Notes under the pieces: generated by a model | Database searches by the model: none | Told to the model about the DNA's origin: nothing | The model's input: the letters and a program-made list of their open reading frames with translations, nothing else | Position numbers and translations under genes: made by a program | Part shown: piece after piece, positions 1-6,116 of the stretch | How the letters are laid out: each line of letters begins with the position of its first letter | Numbering within the stretch: the stretch's first letter is position 1 | NCBI GenBank assembly: GCA_964354485.1 | Contig: CAYGZY010000003.1 | Location: 1 to 12,571 of the forward strand | DNA length: 12,571 nucleotides | From: CAYGXH01 sp964354485 | GTDB lineage: Bacteria > Bacteroidota > Ignavibacteria > UBA10030 > SZUA-254 | Direction: 5' to 3'

Positions 1-419
1 CCAAGAATATCAAATATCTTTAACGATACGAAGGTCTCCTTTGGTATCGAATATTTTATATTTGTCTCTGGATTGAATGGATTGGGATAATTCTGCTTTA
101 AGGAAAATTCATGAGGTAATTTGATTATAGATTCTTTTACTTCACTTCCAAACGAATTATACATAAGCTGTAAGTTGTTTTCATTAATACCAGGCGGTAC
201 TTCATTCTGATAATATCTCAATGAAAGTCGTGCGTTAAAATACGCGGGAAGTTTTGGTTTAATTATGTAAACTCTTTTAACTATGGGATAATCAGAACCT
301 GGTTCCCCGAATGCGAATGTCGGGACATCACCATGGAAATCCTCACTAATCGAATCTGAAGATATTATATTATTAAAAGTATCCACAAATGAAATACGAG
401 AGCAACAAATGCCCTTAGT
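1..419 (-). pseudogene. T9SS sorting-domain protein, C-terminal fragment (5' broken, 3' off the window)
   Basis: The minus strand is open from a TAG at 420-422 down to base 1, about 139 codons. Near the left edge it reads LKQNYPNPFNPETNIKYSIP and then KETFVSLKIFDILG. This is the start of the type IX secretion type A C-terminal sorting domain common in Bacteroidota and Ignavibacteria, which directs export and surface attachment. Upstream is a beta-rich stretch (PIVKRVYIIKPKLPAY, LSLRYYQNEVPPGINENN) of the kind often found just before this tail. There is no credible start: after the stop the only early start codon is a GTG at 386 without a Shine-Dalgarno, and the first ATG is far inside. Such proteins normally carry a signal peptide and large N-terminal domains, all missing here. 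No other frame above 420 continues the protein, so I read it as 5'-truncated by rearrangement. The sorting-tail identity is firm; pseudogene status is inferred. Confidence 0.65.
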
Positions 420-455
420 CTAAATACGAGGGCATATTTCGGCATATTATGCCCT
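409..455. repeat. Two mutually exclusive inverted repeats sharing a middle arm
   Basis: ATGCCCT at 409-415 can pair with AGGGCAT at 429-435. Alternatively AGGGCATA at 429-436 can pair with TATGCCCT at 448-455. The two outer arms are also direct repeats (ATGCCCTTA at 409-417 and 449-457, 40 bp apart), and AAATACGAG recurs at 392-400 and 422-430. The cluster sits exactly where the T9SS frame is interrupted. It could be the scar of a small palindromic element or a remnant of a terminator. No long T-run follows, so I do not call it a working terminator. Confidence 0.5.
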
Positions 456-669
456 TATTCAGTTTACCTTTTACTTTTACTCGTACCCAAAATACGGTCA
501 ACAACATCCATAAGGAAACATGGCTCCCACTTTTGCCTTTTACCCCCGTGCTATTTTTCAAATGAAATCGAACAAAGAATGCTTTTTCCAACTTCCTCAA
601 TCGTCTCTATTTAAATATATTCGCCTTGATAGCTCCTATCATCTGTATATCATACCATTTGCAGGATCG
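456..669. other. AT-rich gap without a supported gene
   Basis: From the repeat cluster to the Fic promoter I see no convincing gene. The stretch 470-545 holds short-word repeats built on TTTTAC and TTTGCC, similar in style to the filler after the Fic gene. Short open frames exist on both strands (415-600 minus and 520-723 plus), but neither shows a recognisable family or protein-like composition. Low GC and gene loss suggest a junction of accessory DNA. Confidence 0.5.
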
Positions 670-698
670 TTGTACCATTTGATTTTTTTATTTATTAT
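670..698 (+). promoter_or_regulatory. Candidate promoter of the Fic gene
   Basis: TTGTAC at 670-675 and TATTAT at 693-698 are 17 bp apart, a plausible -35/-10 pair. Transcription would begin near 705, inside the operator-like dyad that follows. AT-rich DNA produces such pairs by chance, so this is tentative. Confidence 0.35.
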
Positions 699-702
699 AT
701 TA

Positions 703-742
703 ATAACTACTAATACATACTAATTTAGTAATTAGTTGTTAT
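703..742 (+). promoter_or_regulatory. Operator-like dyad cluster upstream of the Fic gene
   Basis: Several symmetric elements overlap here. ATAACTACTAA (703-713) faces TTAGTTGTTAT (732-742), 10 of 11 complementary. TACTAA (718-723) and TTAGTA (725-730) form a perfect dyad around one base. TACTAAT occurs twice in direct orientation, at 708-714 and 718-724, exactly 10 bp apart, so both copies face the same side of the helix. The cluster covers the predicted transcription start and ends 28 bp before the ATG, a usual place for a repressor site. Self-regulation by the Fic protein's own C-terminal winged helix is possible but inferred. Confidence 0.45.
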
Positions 743-770
743 CATTTTTGATAAAAAGGGGGACTTGAAT

Positions 771-2102
771 ATGAGCGTAATTGAACCTGCACCCAATTGG
801 ACGGAAAGTCTAAAAAAGAACGAAAAAATATTTTTATCGCTTGAACGTCCAGATGTTAAGAATTTTATACAGCATGTTAATGATAAATATTTTTATTGGG
901 ACGAGATGAAATATCGACCCTTACCAACAGGAATTGAGAGAGAAATTGCATGGGCAATAATAAAAATTTCTCGATTGTCCCAGATGAGGCATCTTCCCTC
1001 TTTTATATCAATAAATGAGAAACCATTTGGGTATTGGTTACCAGATTGTATACATAGGGAGTTGCATTATATCGATCAGAATGCTACGGGGCAAATATTA
1101 ATCGATGAACCAAGTGTTGTGGATGTTGATCGAGATAGATATATGATAAGTTCATTGATGGAGGAGGCAATCGCCTCCAGTATTCTTGAGGGGGCTGCGA
1201 CCACACGTAACAAAGCAAAAGAAATGCTTCGTGAAGGTAGAAAGCCAAAGACCCGTAGTGAGATGATGATATTAAATAATTATGAAACCATAAGGCGAAT
1301 TAAAAAACAGTCGGAGCAAGAACTTTCAATCGACTTATTATGTGAACTTCAAGCGTCTATTACAAAGGGAACACTGGATGATCCATCGGCCAGTGGCAGG
1401 TTTAGGAATGACACTGAGGACATACGAGTTGTTGATCAGATGAATGGTAAAATACTCCATATGCCTCCGCCGGCAAAAGAATTGAAATCAAGAGTGCAAC
1501 ATCTTTGCGACTTTGCAAACCAAAAATCAAACGATACTTTTATTCATCCCGTGATAAAAGGTATAATTCTACATTTTTGGTTGGCATACGAGCATCCTTT
1601 TGTTGATGGCAACGGAAGGACATCAAGAGCTTTATTTTATTGGTTTCTGCTCAAACATAAATACTGGCTAATTGAATACCTGCCAATTTCAAGAATAATC
1701 CTGAAAGCTCCCTCAAAATACAAAATGGCATTTTTATATTCAGAAGAGGATGACTTGGATTTAACATATTTTTTTGTTTTCAATTTAAGAGCATTTCGTT
1801 TATCTATTGAGGATTTGAAAAAATATGTTTCAAGAAAACAAAAGGAATTAATGAAAGCGAGGAAGCTTCTTAAAAGGATACCAGGATTAAATCATAGACA
1901 GCAGGAACTCATCAATCATGCGCTACATCACCCAGAAGCAATTTATACAATATGGCGACACTTGTCAACACATGGAATAGTTTATCAAACTGCCAGAGCG
2001 GATCTCTTGGATCTGGTAAAGAGAAAACTTTTTGTGTTAGAGAAAAAGGGCAGATATTATAGGTTTTATCCCCATTCTGAGTTACCGAAAAAACTTAAAT
2101 AA
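771..2102 (+). CDS. Class II Fic family protein AMP-transferase with C-terminal winged-helix-like region
   Basis: Fic enzymes transfer AMP (sometimes another phosphate-containing group) from a nucleotide to a hydroxyl side chain of a target protein. The full motif HPFVDGNGRTSR lies at residues 275-286, with catalytic His275 and the Asp/Asn/Arg residues for metal and phosphate binding. An inhibitory-helix motif of the (S/T)xxxE(G/N) type, SSILEG with Glu140, lies N-terminal to the Fic core. That defines class II, where the Glu blocks productive ATP binding until relieved. Residues from about 375 onward (LNHRQQELINHAL, then a predicted recognition helix and a wing near KGRYYRFYP) resemble a winged helix. 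I choose ATG 771 because GGGGG at 758-762 sits 8 nt before it; a TTG at 765 would add two residues. The gene stands alone, is AT-rich beside its right-hand neighbours, and has no antitoxin-like partner, consistent with transfer. The target is unknown. Confidence 0.93.
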   Translation: MSVIEPAPNWTESLKKNEKIFLSLERPDVKNFIQHVNDKYFYWDEMKYRPLPTGIEREIAWAIIKISRLSQMRHLPSFISINEKPFGYWLPDCIHRELHYIDQNATGQILIDEPSVVDVDRDRYMISSLMEEAIASSILEGAATTRNKAKEMLREGRKPKTRSEMMILNNYETIRRIKKQSEQELSIDLLCELQASITKGTLDDPSASGRFRNDTEDIRVVDQMNGKILHMPPPAKELKSRVQHLCDFANQKSNDTFIHPVIKGIILHFWLAYEHPFVDGNGRTSRALFYWFLLKHKYWLIEYLPISRIILKAPSKYKMAFLYSEEDDLDLTYFFVFNLRAFRLSIEDLKKYVSRKQKELMKARKLLKRIPGLNHRQQELINHALHHPEAIYTIWRHLSTHGIVYQTARADLLDLVKRKLFVLEKKGRYYRFYPHSELPKKLK

Positions 2103-2129
2103 TGGAGATATTATTATTACCTACTAATT

Positions 2130-2156
2130 CCTGTACTTTATCTGAAAAAGTACAGG
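2130..2156 (+). terminator. Perfect 10-bp hairpin after the Fic gene
   Basis: CCTGTACTTT (2130-2139) pairs perfectly with AAAGTACAGG (2147-2156) around a 7-nt loop, 28 bp beyond the Fic stop. No run of T follows on either strand, so it is not a classical intrinsic terminator. It may still slow polymerase or protect the mRNA end, or it may belong to the repeat-rich region that follows. Confidence 0.4.
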
Positions 2157-2482
2157 CCTGAACAAACAAACTCGTAAAAGTGTGACTTAAGTCTGACTAT
2201 CATTCAGTAACGACGGCACCGAGAAGGGATCCATAAATCCACTATCTACTTTAATGCAAACCCTGCCAAAAACTCCCTTCTTCGTCTGAAAGAGTAGTAC
2301 CGAATAATATGTGAAAAGTCAAAGGAGGGGAGAGCAGAGAGGAATGGGCAATGCGCTAAGAGCATATAGCGGAGAGTTTAGTGCTTGGTTCAAAGATGGG
2401 GCAAAAAGCCAAAAGTTCGATGCTCAGAACTCAGTACAAACAACTCTATGCTCTTAGCTCTCTCCATACAAATGACCGATAA
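2157..2482. repeat. Gene-free region of short-word filler repeats
   Basis: No convincing gene is present between the Fic hairpin and the miaA stop. The DNA is made of imperfect short words: a purine-rich run (2312-2347), CTCAGAACTCAGTAC (2424-2438), CTCTATGCTCTTAGCTCTCT (2445-2464) and TAACTAATGACTAATCAC (2480-2497), the last with a 7-bp period. Such degenerate word repeats suggest slipped-strand growth or an old repetitive element. A 38-codon ORF starting at 2344 overlaps the inverted repeat and is not supported. Confidence 0.5.
2355..2458. repeat. 12-bp perfect inverted repeat with 80-bp spacer
   Basis: GCTAAGAGCATA at 2355-2366 is the exact reverse complement of TATGCTCTTAGC at 2447-2458. 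The right arm ends 24 bp from the miaA stop, so on the minus strand the pair could fold in the miaA 3' tail. No T-run follows. The pair could equally be two opposed copies of one filler word or the ends of a tiny element. Confidence 0.5.
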
Positions 2483-3427
2483 CTAATGACTAATCACCCG
2501 AAAGCGATCAGCAATCTTCCGCGCGACCCCGGGCAATTCTGTCTCATCCTTTACATCGAACCACTCGATCCTTTTCTCCTTCCGGAACCAGGTCATTTGC
2601 CGCTTTGCATACCTGCGAGAATTCTGTTTGATAAGTTCTATCATCCTCTCGTATGAAAAATCTCCCTTAAGATATTCGAAGACTTCCGCATATCCGACGG
2701 TTTGCAAAGCATTCAGATTCGGTGAATAACCTCGTCTGAGAAGATCCCGTGCCTCGTCTACCAATCCCTCCCCGATCATGCTATCCACCCTTCGTTCGAT
2801 GCGTTTATACAGCAATTTCCTCTCCCAATTCAATCCCGCTATTACAGCATCCAGCTTTTCCAGTATCCGTGTTTTCTGGAGTTCCGATATCCGGACCCCT
2901 GTAATCGAATACACTTCAAGCGCCCTTATGATCCTTCGTGTATTGCTCGGAAGCATTTTTACGGCAGCGTCCGGATCAATCTTATGCAAATCCTTCCAAA
3001 GGGCTTCCACTCCTTCCTGCTCCAGCCGTTTTCCTAAAAATTCTCGCACTGAAGAATCAGCGGGGGGTCCGTCGAAAAAGCCGTCGATGAGCGCCTGAAC
3101 ATACAGACCTGAGCCACCCACAACGATCGGAACGTTGCCCCGTTGAAATATTTCGCCGATTATTCTCCGCCCCCATTTCCCGAATTCTCCCGCATTGAAA
3201 ATCTGATCGGGCAGTAATTCATCCACGAAATGGTGGCGGAAAGCTTCCATCTGACTCTTCGAAGGTTTTGCCGTACCGACATCCATGAACTTATAAATCT
3301 GACGCGCATCTGCTGAAATAATTTCACCCCCCAGTTCCTGCGCAAGAAGAAGCGCAACTGTCGTTTTTCCTGATGCAGTGGGTCCTAGAATCACAAGTGC
3401 CGATTGCGGGTTGGAGCGATCACTCAT
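2483..3427 (-). CDS. miaA: tRNA dimethylallyltransferase (tRNA A37 isopentenyltransferase)
   Basis: MiaA transfers the dimethylallyl group of DMAPP to N6 of adenosine 37 in tRNAs that read codons starting with U, which stabilises codon pairing. The 314-residue length is normal. The P-loop GPTASGKT is at residues 15-22, followed by SADARQIYKFMDVGTAKP (38-55) with the catalytic Asp40 and Gln43, then VVGGSGLYVQAL near 100, RRIIRALEVY near 165, LQTVGYAEV and, near the C terminus, RRYAKRQMTWFR, all family signatures. It is the last gene of the folP-cdaA-pcm-miaA run, 51 nt after pcm. ATG 3427 is used; no strong Shine-Dalgarno precedes it. The stop and the last residues (VISH) lie inside the 7-bp-period filler repeat, so the C terminus has been shaped by that DNA. 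Confidence 0.98.
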   Translation of the reverse strand: MSDRSNPQSALVILGPTASGKTTVALLLAQELGGEIISADARQIYKFMDVGTAKPSKSQMEAFRHHFVDELLPDQIFNAGEFGKWGRRIIGEIFQRGNVPIVVGGSGLYVQALIDGFFDGPPADSSVREFLGKRLEQEGVEALWKDLHKIDPDAAVKMLPSNTRRIIRALEVYSITGVRISELQKTRILEKLDAVIAGLNWERKLLYKRIERRVDSMIGEGLVDEARDLLRRGYSPNLNALQTVGYAEVFEYLKGDFSYERMIELIKQNSRRYAKRQMTWFRKEKRIEWFDVKDETELPGVARKIADRFRVISH

Positions 3428-3478
3428 TAGAGGATGCGGAAAAGATCAGAGAAAGGAATAACCTGTACGGAATATTAT

Positions 3479-4159
3479 TTATTTCCACCCTTTTTTACCT
3501 ATGAGCGGAACAAATTTAAAACCGGCGGCGATGCTCGTCTCGTATGATTCATCCGTCCGTGTTATGATGTGAAGGTCCTGAATATCACGGTCGCCTATCG
3601 GAATGACGATGCGCCCTCCTACACGCACCTGACGGATAAGTGCGGGAGGTACTTCGGGCGCGCCTGCTGTCACAATTATACCATCGAACGGGGCAAACTC
3701 TTTCCAGCCAATCGTACCGTCACCGCTTTTGGAAACAACTTCATATCCCAGTTTTTCCAGTCTTTTACGAGCATCATTCAGGAGTTCGATATTGCGTTCG
3801 ATTGTGTAGACCCGTGCGCCCATTTCCAAAAGAATTGCTGCCTGGTATCCTGAACCTGTCCCTATCTCAAGCACTTTATCGTTCGGCTTCACATCAAGCC
3901 CCTCTGTCATGACAGCAACGGTATACGGCTGGGAAATCGTCTGTGAATGGCCGATCGGAAGAGCGCAATCATCGTACGCGCGATTGAAAAAAGCGCTCTG
4001 CACAAACGCGCGCCGGTCGATTCTTCCCATCGCTTTCAGCAGGTTTTCGTTCTCCACGCCCCGCGCACGGATGAGATTCACCATTTCCTCCCGTTCAAAA
4101 TCAAACCGGACCCTGGTTGTTGCAGAATTAGTGGATCGTGAGAGTGGAAGTTTAGCCAT
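3479..4159 (-). CDS. pcm: Protein-L-isoaspartate O-methyltransferase
   Basis: This enzyme methylates isoaspartyl residues formed by spontaneous ageing of Asn and Asp, using S-adenosylmethionine, and starts their repair. The 226 residues match the bacterial family. LPIGHSQTISQP (67-78) is the conserved segment around the substrate pocket. VLEIGTGSG (96-104) is methyltransferase motif I, binding SAM. VYTIERN (118-124) carries the acidic residue for the ribose. GGRIVIPIGD near 190 is the typical late strand. The start ATG is embedded in the end of cdaA: the two genes share the 8 nt ATGGCTAA, so translation is probably coupled. It is a soluble cytoplasmic protein. The link to cdaA is positional; no shared pathway is known to me. 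Confidence 0.97.
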   Translation of the reverse strand: MAKLPLSRSTNSATTRVRFDFEREEMVNLIRARGVENENLLKAMGRIDRRAFVQSAFFNRAYDDCALPIGHSQTISQPYTVAVMTEGLDVKPNDKVLEIGTGSGYQAAILLEMGARVYTIERNIELLNDARKRLEKLGYEVVSKSGDGTIGWKEFAPFDGIIVTAGAPEVPPALIRQVRVGGRIVIPIGDRDIQDLHIITRTDESYETSIAAGFKFVPLIGKKGWK

Positions 4160-4967
4160 TGATTTTCAGGAACCTCCAGACAGATTTAGCCGATTTATCG
4201 CCGTGGAGCGATAAACGGGTGTACAGTTCGTGGCGTAATTCCTGCGTCGTCAGCCCCCGTATCAGTATTCCGTTATCGGCGATGGATATCTTACCAGTCT
4301 CCTCCGAGACGATAACCGCAATGACGTCGGCCTGTTCTGAGATACCGAGAGCTGCCCGGTGACGCATCCCGAGTACCGTGTCGCCGATATTGGCTGTCTG
4401 CGACAGCGGCAGGGTCACTCTTGCGGCTTCGATAATGCGGTCGTGCACTACGACGGCGCCATCATGAAGCGGCGCACGCGGATTAAAAATTGAAACGAGC
4501 AGCGCCTTACTGATCCGAGCCTGCAGAGGTGTTCCCGATTCAACGTATGTGCGCACCCCGGTCGAACGAACCACGACCACGAGCATTCCGTGATGCTTAC
4601 GGGCAAGTTCTGAGGCGGCGCCGACGATCTCTTCGACAGATTCCTCAACATCAATCCTTATAAACGAACGGACGATCCGGTTACGTCCAAGGAGGACAAG
4701 CAATCTTCTGAGTTCCGGCTGGAACAGAATAATGAATGCAATGACCCAAATGTCCGTCAGCGTCCGTAAAATCCAGTTCATTGCTTTGAGATTTATCGCC
4801 TGAGAGAGGAACGAGAACGCAAGGATGAGAAGGAGCCCTGCAAAAATCTGCGCCGCAATCGTTCCACGCATGACGAGGTAGAGCCGGTAGAATATGAATG
4901 AAACGAGAAGGATATCAATGACATCTACTACGGTTACACTCAAAAATCCTATTTTAAAAAGTTCCAT
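4152..4967 (-). CDS. cdaA: Membrane-bound diadenylate cyclase (c-di-AMP synthase)
   Basis: CdaA joins two ATP into cyclic di-AMP, a messenger that controls potassium and osmolyte transport and wall homeostasis. Three N-terminal membrane helices are visible (about residues 10-29, 37-56 and 65-83), followed by the conserved linker FQPELRR. The DAC domain has its DGA motif at 169-171 (in LHDGAVVVHD) and RHR at 202-204 (in MRHRAALGISEQ), both needed for catalysis. The 271 residues are the usual CdaA length. It lies 8 nt after folP and overlaps pcm by 8 nt. Firmicutes have cdaA next to cdaR and glmM; here there is no cdaR-like gene, and the folP neighbour is the pattern I associate with Bacteroidota and relatives. 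The gene was formerly annotated as a TIGR00159 or DisA_N protein. Confidence 0.97.
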   Translation of the reverse strand: MELFKIGFLSVTVVDVIDILLVSFIFYRLYLVMRGTIAAQIFAGLLLILAFSFLSQAINLKAMNWILRTLTDIWVIAFIILFQPELRRLLVLLGRNRIVRSFIRIDVEESVEEIVGAASELARKHHGMLVVVVRSTGVRTYVESGTPLQARISKALLVSIFNPRAPLHDGAVVVHDRIIEAARVTLPLSQTANIGDTVLGMRHRAALGISEQADVIAVIVSEETGKISIADNGILIRGLTTQELRHELYTRLSLHGDKSAKSVWRFLKING

Positions 4968-4975
4968 TGTTCACT

Positions 4976-5869
4976 TCAGGAATATTGGTCGACTATCCGC
5001 GGCGCCTTGTTTTCATCATTCGCCCGCCGTATCGCATCGGCAATGACGGCAACCCGTTTCATTTCCTTAACATCGTGCACACGGAGTATATTAGCTCCAT
5101 TCATGATAGAAACAGCAACTGCAGCCGCCGTTCCTTCCAGACGATCTTCGACAGGCAGATTTAATATTTTTCCGATAAATGATTTTCTCGACGGGCCAAC
5201 GAGAATCGGATAACCCAGGTTACGAAATTCACCCAGGCGTTTGAATATTTCAAGATTATGATGAGTATTTTTTCCGAAACCAATTCCGGGATCGAGTATG
5301 ATCTGATGGATACCCGCCTCAGATGCTATACGGATTCCCTCCTCAAGGTAAATGCGTATTTCTCCTATCAAATTACGATAGACGACATCCGTCTGCATCG
5401 TCCTCGGAGTTCCACGCATGTGCATGATGACCACTGACGCATCATACTGAGCAATTACATCCGCCATCTGCGCATCAAAATGGAGGCCTGATATGTCGTT
5501 GACTATTCGCGCCCCGGCGCGCAGAGCTTTAGCCGCCACTGCAGATTTATACGTATCAACCGAGAGAGGTATGGAATTGGCTATCACCAGTTTTTCTATG
5601 ACAGGAATGATACGCTTCAGCTCTACATCTAAAGGTATCGGTTCAGAACCCGGGCGTGTCGACTCTCCTCCGACATCGATGAAATCCGCACCATCAGCGA
5701 CCATCGCGAGAGCGGCGTCGACCGCTTCTTCGGTACCTTCGTATTTTCCTCCGTCTGAAAATGAATCAGGTGTTACATTTATGATCCCCATGATGTGAGT
5801 CCGGGAATCAAGGTCGTACTCGACACCGCCGAAAGTGTAGATGTGTTTTCGATTATTTAACTTGTTCAT
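4976..5869 (-). CDS. folP: Dihydropteroate synthase
   Basis: FolP condenses 6-hydroxymethyl-dihydropterin pyrophosphate with p-aminobenzoate to dihydropteroate in folate synthesis, and is the target of sulfonamides. Signatures appear in order: MGIINVTPDSFSDGG (27-41), the loop with the sulfonamide-relevant Phe; DVGGESTRPG (65-74), the second loop; PLSVDTYK (101-108); ARIVNDISG (120-128); HMRGTPRTMQ (150-159); ILDPGIGFGK (191-200); GPSRKSFIG (225-233); and ILRVHDV (261-267). The 297 residues are slightly longer than the common 270-285 because of about 25 extra N-terminal residues. ATG 5869 is the only good early start; its Shine-Dalgarno is weak. The gap to cdaA is 8 nt. A small basic ORF ends 42 nt upstream and may share its transcript. 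Confidence 0.98.
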   Translation of the reverse strand: MNKLNNRKHIYTFGGVEYDLDSRTHIMGIINVTPDSFSDGGKYEGTEEAVDAALAMVADGADFIDVGGESTRPGSEPIPLDVELKRIIPVIEKLVIANSIPLSVDTYKSAVAAKALRAGARIVNDISGLHFDAQMADVIAQYDASVVIMHMRGTPRTMQTDVVYRNLIGEIRIYLEEGIRIASEAGIHQIILDPGIGFGKNTHHNLEIFKRLGEFRNLGYPILVGPSRKSFIGKILNLPVEDRLEGTAAAVAVSIMNGANILRVHDVKEMKRVAVIADAIRRANDENKAPRIVDQYS

Positions 5870-5911
5870 CCAAGAAAAATTTTATACTCAGAGATGGCAA
5901 CGCAGTTCAGA

Positions 5912-6019
5912 TTACTGAGTAGTTTTCTTCACCCCTGCTAACATCGCTTTTCGTCTCGCTTTGAAACGCTTTACTTGTTTTCTGTGTTTCTTTATAACTA
6001 CTCTTAGTTTTTTATTCAA
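5912..6019 (-). CDS. Short highly basic protein (35 aa), possibly ribosome-associated
   Basis: This ORF is too short for most gene callers. It starts with TTG at 6019, has GGAG 5 nt before it (6025-6028 on the plus strand), and stops with TAA at 5912, 42 nt before folP. The protein begins MNKKLRVVIKKHRKQVKRFK and has 16 Lys/Arg in 35 residues, with no acidic residue at all. The segment VIKKHRK followed by spaced K/R resembles the short basic bacterial proteins of the AURKAIP1/COX24 type (bS22 in mycobacteria), which bind the small ribosomal subunit. The likeness is by eye and could be due to A-rich DNA. In favour are the Shine-Dalgarno, the promoter-like pair upstream and the varied codons (CGT, CGA, AGA for Arg). 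It would be the first cistron before folP. Confidence 0.5.
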   Translation of the reverse strand: MNKKLRVVIKKHRKQVKRFKARRKAMLAGVKKTTQ

Positions 6020-6057
6020 GATCGCTCCGAAGAAAGTGTATGTTTATAACTGACCTG

Positions 6058-6086
6058 AAAATACAAGTTTTTTTACAGGAAATCAA
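6058..6086 (-). promoter_or_regulatory. Candidate promoter for the small ORF and folP operon
   Basis: On the minus strand TTGATT (6086-6081) and TATTTT (6063-6058) are 17 bp apart, giving a start near 6051 and a leader of roughly 30 nt before the TTG codon. The -10 part also resembles the TAnnTTTG element of Bacteroidota promoters. It overlaps an imperfect CCTG..CAGG hairpin in the tail of the upstream phosphoesterase gene. Confidence 0.35.
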
Positions 6087-6116
6087 GAATATTTCCGGAA
6101 TGTACGAAGTATTCGT

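Noticed and set aside
415..600. Minus-strand ORF as the missing 5' part of the T9SS gene through a frameshift
   Set aside because: Its translation has no signal peptide and no resemblance to T9SS cargo; its open frame comes from the repeat and GTAAAAG-type filler words.
520..723. 67-codon plus-strand ORF with AAGGA just before its ATG and a hydrophobic C terminus
   Set aside because: It runs through filler-like DNA, the predicted Fic promoter and most of the operator cluster, the Shine-Dalgarno spacing is only about 3 nt, and the composition just reflects AT-rich DNA.
671..2156. Fic gene as half of a Fic/Doc-type toxin-antitoxin module
   Set aside because: No small antitoxin gene adjoins it, and the inhibitory helix is inside the Fic protein itself (class II).
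2344..2460. 38-codon ORF after a purine-rich, Shine-Dalgarno-like tract
   Set aside because: It lies inside the word-repeat region and covers the 12-bp inverted pair; the purine run explains the apparent ribosome site, and the product has no family look.
5870..6116. Possible riboswitch or regulatory RNA ahead of folP and cdaA
   Set aside because: I found no recognisable riboswitch core or terminator/antiterminator pair; the space is better explained by the small basic ORF and a promoter.
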